This document shows, piece after piece, positions 16,590 through 25,092 of a DNA stretch of 35,232 bases. Location: positions 1 through 35,232 of the forward strand of contig JWIT01000038.1 of NCBI GenBank assembly GCA_000949895.1. Direction: 5' to 3'. The stretch comes from Agrobacterium arsenijevicii (GTDB lineage: Bacteria; Pseudomonadota; Alphaproteobacteria; Rhizobiales; Rhizobiaceae). The stretch's first letter is position 1; every line of letters starts with the position of its first letter. The notes beneath the pieces are model-generated. The model saw nothing but the letters and a program-made list of their open reading frames with translations. It did no database searches and was not told where the DNA came from. A program made the position numbers and the translations under genes.

Positions 16590-17798
16590 TCACTTCTTGA
16601 CAAGCGGGCACTGGCTTTCGGAGAGGGGACGGAAGGCCTGGTCGCCTGGAATGGTGGTGACGAGCTTCAGAAGGTCCCATTCGCCCTTCGATTCAGCCGG
16701 CGTCTTGACCTGGTAGACATACATGTCGTGCACCATGCGGCCGTCCTCGCGGATCTTGCCGCCCTTGGCGAAGAAGTCATTGACGGGTGTTTCTTTCATC
16801 TTCGCCATCACCTGCTTCGTGTCAGTCGTGCCGGCGGCCTTGACGGCCTGCAGGTAATGCACGGTCGAGGAATAGTCGCCCGCATCGCCCATATGCGGAG
16901 GACGGCCGACGCGCGCTTCGAACTTCTTGGCGAAGGCCCGGGTCTCTTCGTCGCGATCCCAGTAAAAGGCGTTGGTCAGGATCATGCCTTGCGCGGTTTC
17001 AAGCCCGAGCGAATGGACGTCCGTATCCCAGACGAGCAAGCCGGCAACGGTTTTTCCCGAGGACGCGAGACCGAACTCGGAGGCAGATTTCACCGCGTTG
17101 ACAAAGGTCGTGCCGGATCCTGCCATTGCAACGACATCGGCGGGAGAAGCCTGCGCCTGCAGCATGAAAGCGCTGTGGTCGGAGGTCTCGATGGGGTAGC
17201 GGACAGCGCCGGAAACAGTCCCCCCGTTCTTTTTGAGGATCTGGCTCGCATCCGCTTCCAGCGCATGGCCGAACGCGTAGTCGGCGGTCAGGAAGTACCA
17301 GTTCTTTTTGCCTTCCCGGATCAGTTCGTTGGCGGTACCATTTGCCAGCGCATAGGTATCGTAGGAGTAATGGATGCTGTTTTGCGTGCAGCCGTCGTTC
17401 GTCAGACGTGACGAACCGGAGCCATTGACGATCGCAATCTTGTCCTCGTCCTTTGCAACCTGTGTGACAGCCAGCGCGATGCCGGAATTGATCAGGTTGT
17501 TGATCATGGTCACGCCCTGAGACTCATACCACTCACGGGCGGTAGAGACCGCGACCTCAGGTTTGTTCTGGTGGTCGGCCACGACCACCTCCAGCGGACG
17601 GTCGAGGACCTTGCCGCCGAAATCCTCAACGGCCATCTTCACCGCAGCGATCGCCCCCTCGCCCGCCTCATGCGAGAACTGACCGCTGACATCGGTCAGG
17701 ACGCCGATCCGGATCGGCCCCGAATCCTGGGCTTGGGCACCCATACCCATAGCGGCGAAAGCGGCCGTGCAGGACAGCAAAATTCGCAGATGCTTCAT
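16590..17798 (-). CDS. Liv-type ABC transporter substrate-binding protein
   Basis: This 402-residue protein starts at the ATG at 17798 behind a strong GGGAGG. A signal peptide of about 23 residues ends GAQAQ. The mature protein begins IRIGVLTDVSGQFSHEAGEGAIAAVKMAVEDFGG, the usual opening of branched-chain-amino-acid-type (Peripla_BP_6) receptors. Later segments include FLTADYAFGHALEADA and AGDYSSTVHYLQAVKAAGT. Many members bind aromatic or other organic acids. It is the first of nine leftward genes and is divergent from the cognate ATPases and permeases at 18066-21419. A small hairpin (16528-16541) lies between it and the next gene. Its ligand is probably the growth substrate of this island. 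Confidence 0.9.
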   Translation of the reverse strand: MKHLRILLSCTAAFAAMGMGAQAQDSGPIRIGVLTDVSGQFSHEAGEGAIAAVKMAVEDFGGKVLDRPLEVVVADHQNKPEVAVSTAREWYESQGVTMINNLINSGIALAVTQVAKDEDKIAIVNGSGSSRLTNDGCTQNSIHYSYDTYALANGTANELIREGKKNWYFLTADYAFGHALEADASQILKKNGGTVSGAVRYPIETSDHSAFMLQAQASPADVVAMAGSGTTFVNAVKSASEFGLASSGKTVAGLLVWDTDVHSLGLETAQGMILTNAFYWDRDEETRAFAKKFEARVGRPPHMGDAGDYSSTVHYLQAVKAAGTTDTKQVMAKMKETPVNDFFAKGGKIREDGRMVHDMYVYQVKTPAESKGEWDLLKLVTTIPGDQAFRPLSESQCPLVKK

Positions 17799-17951
17799 CA
17801 ATCCATCCTCCCAGATGCGGCACTGAAGCTCCTCCTCCAGCGCCGATGTTAAACTTGCGCTATCATACTTACCGCTGGCTAAGAACCAACATATGATGCG
17901 CTGCACCAAGATGCTTGAATAAGATAAGCAGAGTTTTTGTCATCATGCAAG

Positions 17952-17968
17952 CTTGCATTATTAGACTT
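17952..17968 (-). promoter_or_regulatory. shared 17-bp regulatory motif, copy A (divergent liv / CoA-pathway promoter)
   Basis: On the minus strand the sequence is AAGTCTAATAATGCAAG, identical base for base to 25961-25977 and matching 31640-31656 at 15 of 17 positions. It lies 153 bases before the binding-protein start and 97 bases before the LivG-type start. It overlaps a perfect 14-bp palindrome ATGCAAGCTTGCAT at 17945-17958 that the other copies do not share. The likely binder is the tandem HxlR protein at 30604-31590, which is inference. Confidence 0.7.
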
Positions 17969-18065
17969 TGTGTGTTTTTCTGAAACTGCCTTTTGTGAGG
18001 AGAGGCATGTGGCGATCATCACCCGACGCCACCGGAGGAGAAAATCAAGCCGGTAGGGAGGACTC

Positions 18066-18824
18066 GTGCCGGAGAACGCACCGATCATCGAAGCGCGCAA
18101 CTTGACGCGTTCGTTTGGCGGCTTCATCGCTGTCAACAATGTCGACATCCAGATTCGGCCGGGAACGATCCACGCGCTGATCGGCCCGAACGGCGCCGGC
18201 AAAAGCACGCTGTTTAACCTGCTGACCAAGTTTCTTTCACCAAGTTCCGGCCAGATTTTCTTCAAGGGTCGCGACATTACGCAAATGGCGCCTGCCGACA
18301 TCGCGCGGCTCGGCCTCGTCCGCTCATTCCAGATCTCATCGGTCTTTCCGTATCTGAGCGCACATGAAAACGTACGAGTGGCGCTGCAGGCCCGCGAGCG
18401 GGAAATCTTTTCGTTCTGGAAGTCCAACCAGTGCCTGAAACGCTTCGACGAGGAGGCAATGGCGCTCCTTGAAAGCGTCGGCCTCGCCGAAAAGGCCCGA
18501 ACAAAAGCCAGCGAGCTTTCCTACGGACGCAAGCGTGCGTTGGAACTGGCGACGACGCTGGCGCTCGAACCGGACGTGCTGCTGCTCGACGAGCCTATGG
18601 CCGGCATGGGCACGGAAGACATTGGCAGGACGGCGGCTTTAATCCGCCGCGTCGGCACAGGTCGCACAGTGCTAATGGTCGAGCACAATCTTGGCGTCGT
18701 CGCGGATCTTTCGGACACGATCACAGTGCTGCGCCGCGGGGAAGTGATTGCCGAGGGCACCTATGCTGACGTCTCCACGAACAGCGAGGTTCGCAAGGCC
18801 TATATGGGAGGAGCCCATGGCTGA
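18066..18824 (+). CDS. Liv-type ABC transporter ATP-binding protein (LivG-like)
   Basis: This 252-residue ATPase starts at GTG 18066 with AGGGAGG upstream. Walker A GPNGAGKS is at 40-47, signature LSYGRKRALELA at 151-162 (LSYG replacing LSGG, as usual in LivG), and Walker B LLLDEP at 172-177, followed by MAGM. The H-loop is in VEHN. It energises import of the ligand captured by the binding protein at 16590-17798. It is the first of four rightward genes, and its last eight bases overlap the LivF-like gene. Confidence 0.9.
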   Translation: MPENAPIIEARNLTRSFGGFIAVNNVDIQIRPGTIHALIGPNGAGKSTLFNLLTKFLSPSSGQIFFKGRDITQMAPADIARLGLVRSFQISSVFPYLSAHENVRVALQAREREIFSFWKSNQCLKRFDEEAMALLESVGLAEKARTKASELSYGRKRALELATTLALEPDVLLLDEPMAGMGTEDIGRTAALIRRVGTGRTVLMVEHNLGVVADLSDTITVLRRGEVIAEGTYADVSTNSEVRKAYMGGAHG

Positions 18825-19521
18825 AACTCTTTTAAACGTCAGTAATCTTCAGGCCTGGTATGGCGAAAGCCACGTCCTTCACGGAGTGGAATTCAACGTC
18901 AGGAAGGGCGAGGTCGTCACTCTGATCGGCCGAAACGGCGCCGGTAAAACCACCACTCTGCGCAGCTTGATCGGCGTCGTCAGCAAGCGGGCTGGCAGCA
19001 GCACCTATAAAGGCGTCGATCTCTTGCGGACACCGGCGCACAAGGTCGCCCGGCTCGGCATCGGCTATGTTCCAGAGGAACGCGGCATCTTCTCGACGTT
19101 GAACGTCATCGAAAACCTGATGTTTCCGCCAGCCTGGCAATCTGGCGGGATGAGTGTCGAGGAAATCTACAGCCTCTTCCCGAACCTCAAGGGCCGCGAC
19201 ACCACGCCCGGCACGCGGCTTTCCGGCGGCGAACAGCAGATGTTGGCGATCGGCCGCATCCTGCGCACTGGCGCCGATTTCATCCTGCTCGATGAGCCGA
19301 CCGAAGGCATCGCTCCCGTCATCGTCGAAGAGATCGGGGCAGCACTCCGCATCCTGAAAGATCGCGGCATGACCATCATTCTCGTCGAGCAGAACCTGCG
19401 CTTTGCAGCCTCTGTCGCCGACCGGCACTTCGTCCTCGACCAGGGAAAGGTTGTCGACGAAATCTCCAATGATGCGCTCGACGCCAACATGGACCGGCTG
19501 AACCGGTATCTGGGGGTTTGA
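18817..19521 (+). CDS. Liv-type ABC transporter ATP-binding protein (LivF-like)
   Basis: This 234-residue protein starts at the ATG at 18817, preceded by GGGAGGAG, rather than at earlier in-frame codons that lie inside the upstream gene. Walker A GRNGAGKT is at 38-45, VPEERGIFSTLNVIENL is typical of LivF, signature LSGGEQQ is at 135-141, and Walker B LLDEPTEG begins at 157. It pairs with the LivG-like ATPase. The following 34 bases separate it from the first permease. Confidence 0.9.
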   Translation: MAETLLNVSNLQAWYGESHVLHGVEFNVRKGEVVTLIGRNGAGKTTTLRSLIGVVSKRAGSSTYKGVDLLRTPAHKVARLGIGYVPEERGIFSTLNVIENLMFPPAWQSGGMSVEEIYSLFPNLKGRDTTPGTRLSGGEQQMLAIGRILRTGADFILLDEPTEGIAPVIVEEIGAALRILKDRGMTIILVEQNLRFAASVADRHFVLDQGKVVDEISNDALDANMDRLNRYLGV

Positions 19522-19555
19522 TTGCCATGCGCGCACTTCAACAGGTCAAAATCAG

Positions 19556-20443
19556 ATGACAGATTTTCTCGGGGTGCCGATACCCGTTCTCCTCGGCCAA
19601 TTGCTGCTCGGACTGATCAACGGCTCATTCTACGCTCTGCTCAGCCTCGGGCTGGCGATCATCTTCGGCATGCTCAACGTCATTAATTTCGCGCATGGCG
19701 CCTTCTACATGCTGGGCGGCTTCGTCGCCTGGTACTTGCTGTCGACGCTGGGCCTTGGGTATTGGGGAACGCTCGTCGCAGCCCCCATACTGGTCGGGCT
19801 CGCCGGCGTTGTGGTTGAAAAGCTGTTCCTGAGGCGGCTTTATCGCATGGACCATCTCTACAGTCTCCTCCTGACATTCGGCATCGCATTGATGCTGGAA
19901 GGGCTGTTCCGACACGTCTTCGGCGCCGCTGGAAAGCCCTATCCGGTTCCAGCGGCACTAACGGGAGGCATCAATCTCGGCTTCATGTTTCTGCCCATGT
20001 ACCGCGCATGGGTGATCGTGATCTCGCTCATTATCTGCGTGCTCACCTGGATTGCGATCGAGAGGACCAAGCTGGGCGCCTATCTGCGGGCGGCGACCGA
20101 AAACCCATCTCTGGTCCAGGCTTTCGGTATCAACGTGCCGCTCATGCTGACGCTGACCTATGCTTTCTGCGTCGGGCTCTCCGGCTTTGCCGGCGCGCTC
20201 GCGGCACCTCTCTATCAGGTCAGCCCCGGCATGGGGTCGAGCATCATCATCACCGTCTTCGCGGTCGTCGTGATCGGCGGCATGGGGTCGATCGGCGGTG
20301 CGATCGTCACCGCGCTCGGTCTTGGTATTATCGAAGGCCTCACCAAGACATTCTATCCGGCAGCCTCCTCGATCGCGGTCTTCGTCGTGATGGTGCTCGT
20401 GATCCTCATCCGGCCGGCCGGCCTGTTCAGCCGGGAGGCATGA
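19556..20443 (+). CDS. Liv-type ABC transporter permease (LivH-like)
   Basis: This 295-residue polytopic inner-membrane protein has about eight hydrophobic segments. It opens LLGQLLLGLINGSFYALLSLGLA and carries GMLNVINFAHGAFYMLG, the standard LivH signature. The conserved cytoplasmic coupling segment contains RAATENPSLVQAFGI. It forms the translocation pore with the LivM-like protein, which starts two bases after its stop. The ribosome-binding site (AGGT) is weak, suggesting coupling to the upstream ATPase genes. Confidence 0.9.
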   Translation: MTDFLGVPIPVLLGQLLLGLINGSFYALLSLGLAIIFGMLNVINFAHGAFYMLGGFVAWYLLSTLGLGYWGTLVAAPILVGLAGVVVEKLFLRRLYRMDHLYSLLLTFGIALMLEGLFRHVFGAAGKPYPVPAALTGGINLGFMFLPMYRAWVIVISLIICVLTWIAIERTKLGAYLRAATENPSLVQAFGINVPLMLTLTYAFCVGLSGFAGALAAPLYQVSPGMGSSIIITVFAVVVIGGMGSIGGAIVTALGLGIIEGLTKTFYPAASSIAVFVVMVLVILIRPAGLFSREA

Positions 20444-20444
20444 C

Positions 20445-21419
20445 ATGAAAAGCGTAACCCTTTCCAACGCGGCCGCCACCTCCGGACATGGTCAGATGAT
20501 CGGCCGCATCCTGATGTTCGCCATTGTAGCTATCATGCTGATCGCCCCGCTCGCGGTCTATCCACTCTTCCTCATCAAGATCCTCTGCTTCGTGTTGTTC
20601 GCAGCGGCTTTCAACCTTGTGCTCGGCTACGCGGGTCTGCTGTCCTTCGGACACGCCGCCTTCTTCGGCGGCGGCGCCTACATCGCGGCCCAGGCCGCGA
20701 AGGTATGGCAATGGCCATTCGAGCTGTCGGTATTGGCGGGGACGCTGTTTGCGACCCTGCTGGGGTTGGCCTTTGGAGTGCTCGCCATCCGCCGTCACGG
20801 CATCTACTTCGCCATGATCACGCTGGCACTTGCTCAGATGGTCTATTTCATGGCGGTCCAGATGCCGTTCACAGGCGGTGAAGACGGCATTCAGGCCGTG
20901 CCCCGAGGTTACCTGCTTGGCATGATTGATCTCAGGAACATCACTACAATGTACTACACCGTGCTCGGCTGCACGGTCGTTGGCCTCGTCATCATCTGGC
21001 GCGCGGTCAACTCGCCTTTCGGGCATATGCTGTCCGCTATTCGCGAAAACGAAACGCGTGTTATCTCGCTAGGCCTGAAGCCCGAACGTTACAAGCTGAT
21101 CGCATTCACGCTCTCAGCAGCACTCTCGGGCTTTGCCGGGTCGCTCAAGGCGATCTCCTTCCAACTCGCCTCGTTGGTCGACGTTACATGGCACATGTCT
21201 GGGGAAGTCATTCTGATGACCCTTCTCGGGGGCATGGGAACACTGATCGGCCCAATCGTCGGCGCGACCATCGTCGTCGGGCTCGAACATTTTCTGTCAA
21301 CCAGTGGGCTGCCTATCACCTTCATCATCGGCCTGTTCTTCGTGGTCTGTGTGATGATGTTCAGACGCGGTGTTTTCGGCGAATTGAAGCTTCTCCTCGA
21401 GCGACGCAAGAGCGAATAG
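20445..21419 (+). CDS. Liv-type ABC transporter permease (LivM-like)
   Basis: This 324-residue membrane protein carries the LivM hallmarks FNLVLGYAGLLSFGHAAFFGGGAY, AIRRHGIYFAMITLALAQM and AIRENETRVISLGL, which is the EAA-like coupling loop. GEVILMTLLGGMGTLIGP lies near the C-terminus. The start has GGGAGG within reach, overlapping the end of the LivH-like gene. It is the last gene of the rightward transporter block and is followed by a hairpin at 21446. The gene order binding protein (divergent), G, F, H, M is common when the system serves a catabolic pathway rather than amino-acid supply. Confidence 0.9.
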   Translation: MKSVTLSNAAATSGHGQMIGRILMFAIVAIMLIAPLAVYPLFLIKILCFVLFAAAFNLVLGYAGLLSFGHAAFFGGGAYIAAQAAKVWQWPFELSVLAGTLFATLLGLAFGVLAIRRHGIYFAMITLALAQMVYFMAVQMPFTGGEDGIQAVPRGYLLGMIDLRNITTMYYTVLGCTVVGLVIIWRAVNSPFGHMLSAIRENETRVISLGLKPERYKLIAFTLSAALSGFAGSLKAISFQLASLVDVTWHMSGEVILMTLLGGMGTLIGPIVGATIVVGLEHFLSTSGLPITFIIGLFFVVCVMMFRRGVFGELKLLLERRKSE

Positions 21420-21445
21420 GAAGTCTTCCGGCGCAAGCGAACATG

Positions 21446-21475
21446 AAACGGCTGAAGCACGTGCTTCGGCCGTTT
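21446..21475 (+). terminator. hairpin terminator after the transporter operon
   Basis: AAACGGCTGAAGCAC at 21446-21460 is followed at once by its complement GTGCTTCGGCCGTTT, with a single G-T pair, and then TTGC. The arms flank a CACGTG centre. It lies 27 bases after the last permease stop, and the A/T ends would let it work from either side. The remaining bases to 21708 hold no recognisable gene. Confidence 0.65.
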
Positions 21476-21708
21476 TGCTGGGAACCGGAAGGGTCTATTG
21501 CGAAGCTCGCTGAACCGATAGCCGAGAGGGCCAGGTCACGGTTTGGAGACCAACGGCAATTGAAGCGGAGATTCGTATAGCGTCAGCTAAGTTTGCAGGG
21601 ACGGCCAAATGATCCAGGCGTTCATCTAGGCCAAAGTCTTGTGATGAAAAGCCCAACACAGCAGCTTTGATTTATCCTTGCTCGCAAACCGGCCAGGATC
21701 CTAAGGAT

Positions 21709-22665
21709 TTACGGTTGATTGCGCCGGCGGTACTCGCGCGGGCTTAGCCCTACTGCACGCTTGAATGCACTGCTGAAAGCACTTTCAGATTCATAACCGA
21801 TGTCGACTGCTATCGACGATAGATTTCTTTCGGTCTTCTTCAACGCATTTTTGGCCTGTTCCATGCGCCAGAACATGAAATATTCCATCGGTGTCATATC
21901 CACATAGCTCTTGAAACGCTGGGAGAAACTGGTCCGGGACATGCCGGCGGCAGAGGCCAGGTTCGCCAACGTCCAGTTTCGGCTCACATCGTTATGGATC
22001 AACGAGAGCGCGACGCCGATTTTCGGATCGGAGATGGCTTTCAACCACCCACCGTCCAGCAGGGCATCGCGATGACTGGCCGAGCGCAATACGTTGACAA
22101 GCGCAATACGCGACAGGCTACTGCTGACGACGGCACTGCCAAGCAAAGTGGAGTTCGTCTCCTCGCCGATAAGCCCCAGAACCGACTTGAGCGCGCCTAT
22201 GCCTGGACAATCGTGAGGGACGTGGATGATCGATGGCAAGAGTTTTCGCAATGTCTGGCGACTATCGGGATCGACATCGAAGCGCGCCCCGATCAAGACC
22301 GCCGGATTTGAGCCGTCTCCGTATCGGATAACGCCATCATCGCCAAGACACTGTTCGACCATGCTCATACCATCGATCGCATCGAGATCCGGTTTTGTAG
22401 AGATATGATAGAAGGCCGCTCCAAACAGCAGATAGAAGTCGCCCGGACACAAATGCGTCGGCCCGGTGCTATCGGCGCACTGGATCCAGCATTCGCTTCC
22501 AGTGACGGCACCGAACTTGATGAAGCCTTCCAACGGAAATTCAAAGGACCAATCCCCGGATGCCTCTATACGCGCAGACAGCATTCCCTCCACATTCAGC
22601 ACGGAGAGAATATCGGAAAGGGCATCCATTTTTGTACGATCCGTAATGTTTTCCGTCATTTTCAT
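21709..22665 (-). CDS. AraC family transcriptional regulator with N-terminal cupin-like domain
   Basis: This protein of about 318 residues has its two helix-turn-helix motifs at the C-terminus. The first is WTLANLASAAGMSRTSFSQRFK and the second is LSSIAVDIGYESESAFSSAFKRAVGLSPREYRR, covering about residues 220-316. The N-terminal 190 residues resemble the cupin ligand domain of the AraC_binding/Cupin_6 group (CPGDFYLLFG). Several in-frame ATG codons lie within the first 13 residues, so the exact start is uncertain. It is divergent from a secreted protein and an exported alcohol dehydrogenase, which it probably controls. The intergenic space is 89 bases. Confidence 0.88.
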   Translation of the reverse strand: MKMTENITDRTKMDALSDILSVLNVEGMLSARIEASGDWSFEFPLEGFIKFGAVTGSECWIQCADSTGPTHLCPGDFYLLFGAAFYHISTKPDLDAIDGMSMVEQCLGDDGVIRYGDGSNPAVLIGARFDVDPDSRQTLRKLLPSIIHVPHDCPGIGALKSVLGLIGEETNSTLLGSAVVSSSLSRIALVNVLRSASHRDALLDGGWLKAISDPKIGVALSLIHNDVSRNWTLANLASAAGMSRTSFSQRFKSYVDMTPMEYFMFWRMEQAKNALKKTERNLSSIAVDIGYESESAFSSAFKRAVGLSPREYRRRNQP

Positions 22666-22754
22666 TATGGGAATATCCGATTTTTAGCTTGAGTATCAGT
22701 TTCCAGGCGCTCTTTCAATCAGCAGAGCAACAACGCGCCAAAAGGAACCCGATC

Positions 22755-23645
22755 ATGCCTCAAATTCCATCTCCGCGTGCGGCTGCCGTTATCGCCGCAC
22801 TGGCAACCGCTGTTCCGGCAGCCGGTGAAGCACGCGCAACGGGGAGCGAACCCGTGGCCGAATTCTCAACCGAGTTTGAAAACCAGCAAGTCCTAACGGA
22901 CTGGTCCGAACATAATGTCAGTGGATGGGCTCCCAAGTGGCAGCCGCCGCGAATCGAAAACGGTCATCTCGTTCTGCAACCCCGTTCGTCGGGATGGTTC
23001 GACGACAATCATGCCGGTCATCTCTATCGCACGGTCACAGGTGATTTCATTGTCTCCACCCGCGTGAAAGCGGAAGGCACCCAAAGTACCTATCCAAAGA
23101 CCGACTTCTCGCTAGCGGGCCTGTTCATCCGCGCTCCTCGAGATATTCCGGCCGCTTTGAGCTGGACACCGGGCAAGGAGAACTGGCTTTTCTTCTCGGT
23201 TGGAACGGCGGAGCCGGCCGGAGAACCGCACTACGAGATCAAGTCGACGATCAACTCGCGCTCCGTTCTGAAAATTTTGCAGGCGCAAGAGGGTTGGGTG
23301 GAATTGCGTATTGCCCGAACCGGCGAACTCTTCACACTCCTTCACCGTCCTGAAGGCGTACACGACTGGACTGTCCTGGACCAAATGATCCGTCCTGACC
23401 TCCCCGAAACGCTGAATGTCGGGCTGACGGCATACTCTGACTGGACTTCTATTGCGCGTTCACCGAACTATAATGTTGACGGCACGGTCGAACAGCACGC
23501 GGATTTCATAGCAAGGGTCGATTACATCCGATTCCGGCGCCCCGCCTCCTCCGATCGCCTTCCGATCGCCAATCTTGACGCTCCCCAAGCCGGTCCACTT
23601 GGCCCGATGATCAAGGCGAGACGTGACGACCTTCTCTCAAATTGA
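22755..23645 (+). CDS. secreted beta-sandwich protein (concanavalin A-like/DUF1349-like)
   Basis: This 296-residue protein starts at the ATG at 22755, with AAAGGA upstream. A Sec signal peptide runs to about residue 28 (ALATAVPAAGEARA). The mature part looks like a lectin/glucanase-type jelly roll: FSTEFENQQVLTDWSEHN, HLYRTVTGDFIVSTRVKAEG, SLAGLFIRAP and NWLFFSVGT are the usual beta strands of DUF1349-like domains. Such domains bind or act on carbohydrates, but no catalytic residues can be assigned. The dehydrogenase gene follows after 87 bases. The pair is divergent from the AraC regulator and looks like a unit separate from the surrounding catabolic operons. Confidence 0.7.
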   Translation: MPQIPSPRAAAVIAALATAVPAAGEARATGSEPVAEFSTEFENQQVLTDWSEHNVSGWAPKWQPPRIENGHLVLQPRSSGWFDDNHAGHLYRTVTGDFIVSTRVKAEGTQSTYPKTDFSLAGLFIRAPRDIPAALSWTPGKENWLFFSVGTAEPAGEPHYEIKSTINSRSVLKILQAQEGWVELRIARTGELFTLLHRPEGVHDWTVLDQMIRPDLPETLNVGLTAYSDWTSIARSPNYNVDGTVEQHADFIARVDYIRFRRPASSDRLPIANLDAPQAGPLGPMIKARRDDLLSN

Positions 23646-23732
23646 CGACAGGCCACTAAACCAAACGGGCGCTCTCCACGTTGTGGTCGCGCCCGATGAT
23701 CCGTTTTACTCGTAGAGCAAGAGGAAGATGAC

Positions 23733-24935
23733 ATGTGCGAGCATTGTGTCAGCGGAGTTGGTCCACACGTATCCGGCACGCCGGGCCTTCTAACCAGACG
23801 GGAAGCATTGATCGGAATGGGGGTCGGTACGACGTTACTGGGAGGCTCCGCCCTCTCCGGATCGGCAATTGCCCAGGAAAGAGGAACCGAGATACCGGCT
23901 CTCGGTTATGCCGTCACAGCCAGTGAGCAGCCGCTCGAGCGATATAGCTTCAGCCGCCGCGCCGTTGGTCGCGACGACGTACTGATCGACATCCTGTATT
24001 GCGGCATTTGCCATACCGACGTCCATGCCGCCAGAAATGACTTCGGCAACACGGTATTTCCTCTCATGCCTGGCCATGAAATAGTCGGCAGAGTCTCGGC
24101 CATCGGCAGTGCGGTCACCAGATTCAAGGTTGGAGATGCGGTTGGTGTCGGGTGCATGGTGGATTCCTGCGGAACCTGCGAATTCTGCATGTCAGGCCTG
24201 GAACAATTCTGCACGGCCGGCAACGTCCAGACTTACGGTTTCAGCCGGGCGCGCGGGACAAACTTTCTGGGCGGATACGCCAACAAAATCGTGGTGAAGG
24301 AAAACTTCGTCATCAGCATTCCGACGTCTCTGGATCTTGCGCGCGCAGCACCTCTCCTGTGTGCCGGGATTACGACCTTTTCTCCGATGCAACATTGGAG
24401 CATCGGCGAAGGTAGCAAGGTTGCCATCGTCGGCCTGGGAGGGCTCGGGCACATAGCCCTCAAACTCGCCGTCTCGCGAGGGGCAGACGTCACCGTTTTG
24501 ACCACGACTCCTGCCAAGCGTGACGATGCCATGGCTATGGGTGCCACCGATGTTGTCGTCTGGTCGGATGCGGACGCTCTCAAGCCGTTAGCAACGCGTT
24601 TTGACAGCATTCTGACGACACTACCCTATCCCTTCGACCCCAACCTTTTCCTCGGGCTGCTGAAAGTCGATGGCACCATGATCAACGTCGGCCTTATCGG
24701 TTCCTTCACCCAGCCGGTCAACAATGTCCTGTTGATGCTTGGTCGCAGAAGTATCAACAGTTCGATGATCGGTGGTATCGCCGAAACACAGCAGGTTATC
24801 AACTATTGCGCTGAGCGAACCATCCAGGCTGATATCGAGATGATCCCGATCAGCCAAGTCAACGAAGCCATGAACCGCGTTGTCAATAAAGAGGTTCGAT
24901 ATCGCTTCGTTATCGACATGCGCACCCTGGTTTAG
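23733..24935 (+). CDS. zinc-dependent alcohol dehydrogenase (YahK/CAD type) with Tat signal
   Basis: This 400-residue protein is a medium-chain dehydrogenase. Catalytic zinc ligands are Cys93 (CGICHTD), His115 (PGHE) and Cys210 (LLCAGITT). The structural zinc site has Cys146, Cys149, Cys152 and Cys160. The nucleotide loop is GLGGLGH at 234-240. Ahead of the enzyme lie about 50 extra residues: MCEHC, then TRREALIGM with the twin arginines at 22-23, a hydrophobic stretch and an SAIAQ cleavage site, which is a typical Tat signal. Cytoplasmic homologues such as YahK lack this. The enzyme would be exported folded, but how it would use NAD(P) outside the cytoplasm is unclear. Confidence 0.85.
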   Translation: MCEHCVSGVGPHVSGTPGLLTRREALIGMGVGTTLLGGSALSGSAIAQERGTEIPALGYAVTASEQPLERYSFSRRAVGRDDVLIDILYCGICHTDVHAARNDFGNTVFPLMPGHEIVGRVSAIGSAVTRFKVGDAVGVGCMVDSCGTCEFCMSGLEQFCTAGNVQTYGFSRARGTNFLGGYANKIVVKENFVISIPTSLDLARAAPLLCAGITTFSPMQHWSIGEGSKVAIVGLGGLGHIALKLAVSRGADVTVLTTTPAKRDDAMAMGATDVVVWSDADALKPLATRFDSILTTLPYPFDPNLFLGLLKVDGTMINVGLIGSFTQPVNNVLLMLGRRSINSSMIGGIAETQQVINYCAERTIQADIEMIPISQVNEAMNRVVNKEVRYRFVIDMRTLV

Positions 24936-25092
24936 TTTGCAGGTTCGGCGCCGCTGATTGCTGCCGGTCGCCGACACCACTTTCTCGACTGCGCCCGTTC
25001 ATAGTTGGCACCTTGCAGAGACGCGCTAAGTCTTGTTTTGCAAGTCAGTTTGAGCGGCGGGCGCTACGCCCACATTCTTACGCCTGTCCCTG

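Noticed and set aside
16551..17411. A long rightward open frame of 286 codons opposite the Liv-type binding protein.
   Set aside because: It is a shadow of a GC-rich gene. The minus strand has an obvious binding protein with signal peptide and ribosome-binding site, and this frame shows no family motif.
17945..17958. Perfect palindrome ATGCAAGCTTGCAT as the operator of the island.
   Set aside because: It is present only at this promoter. The part conserved in all three promoters is the asymmetric 17-bp motif, so the palindrome alone is not the common signal.
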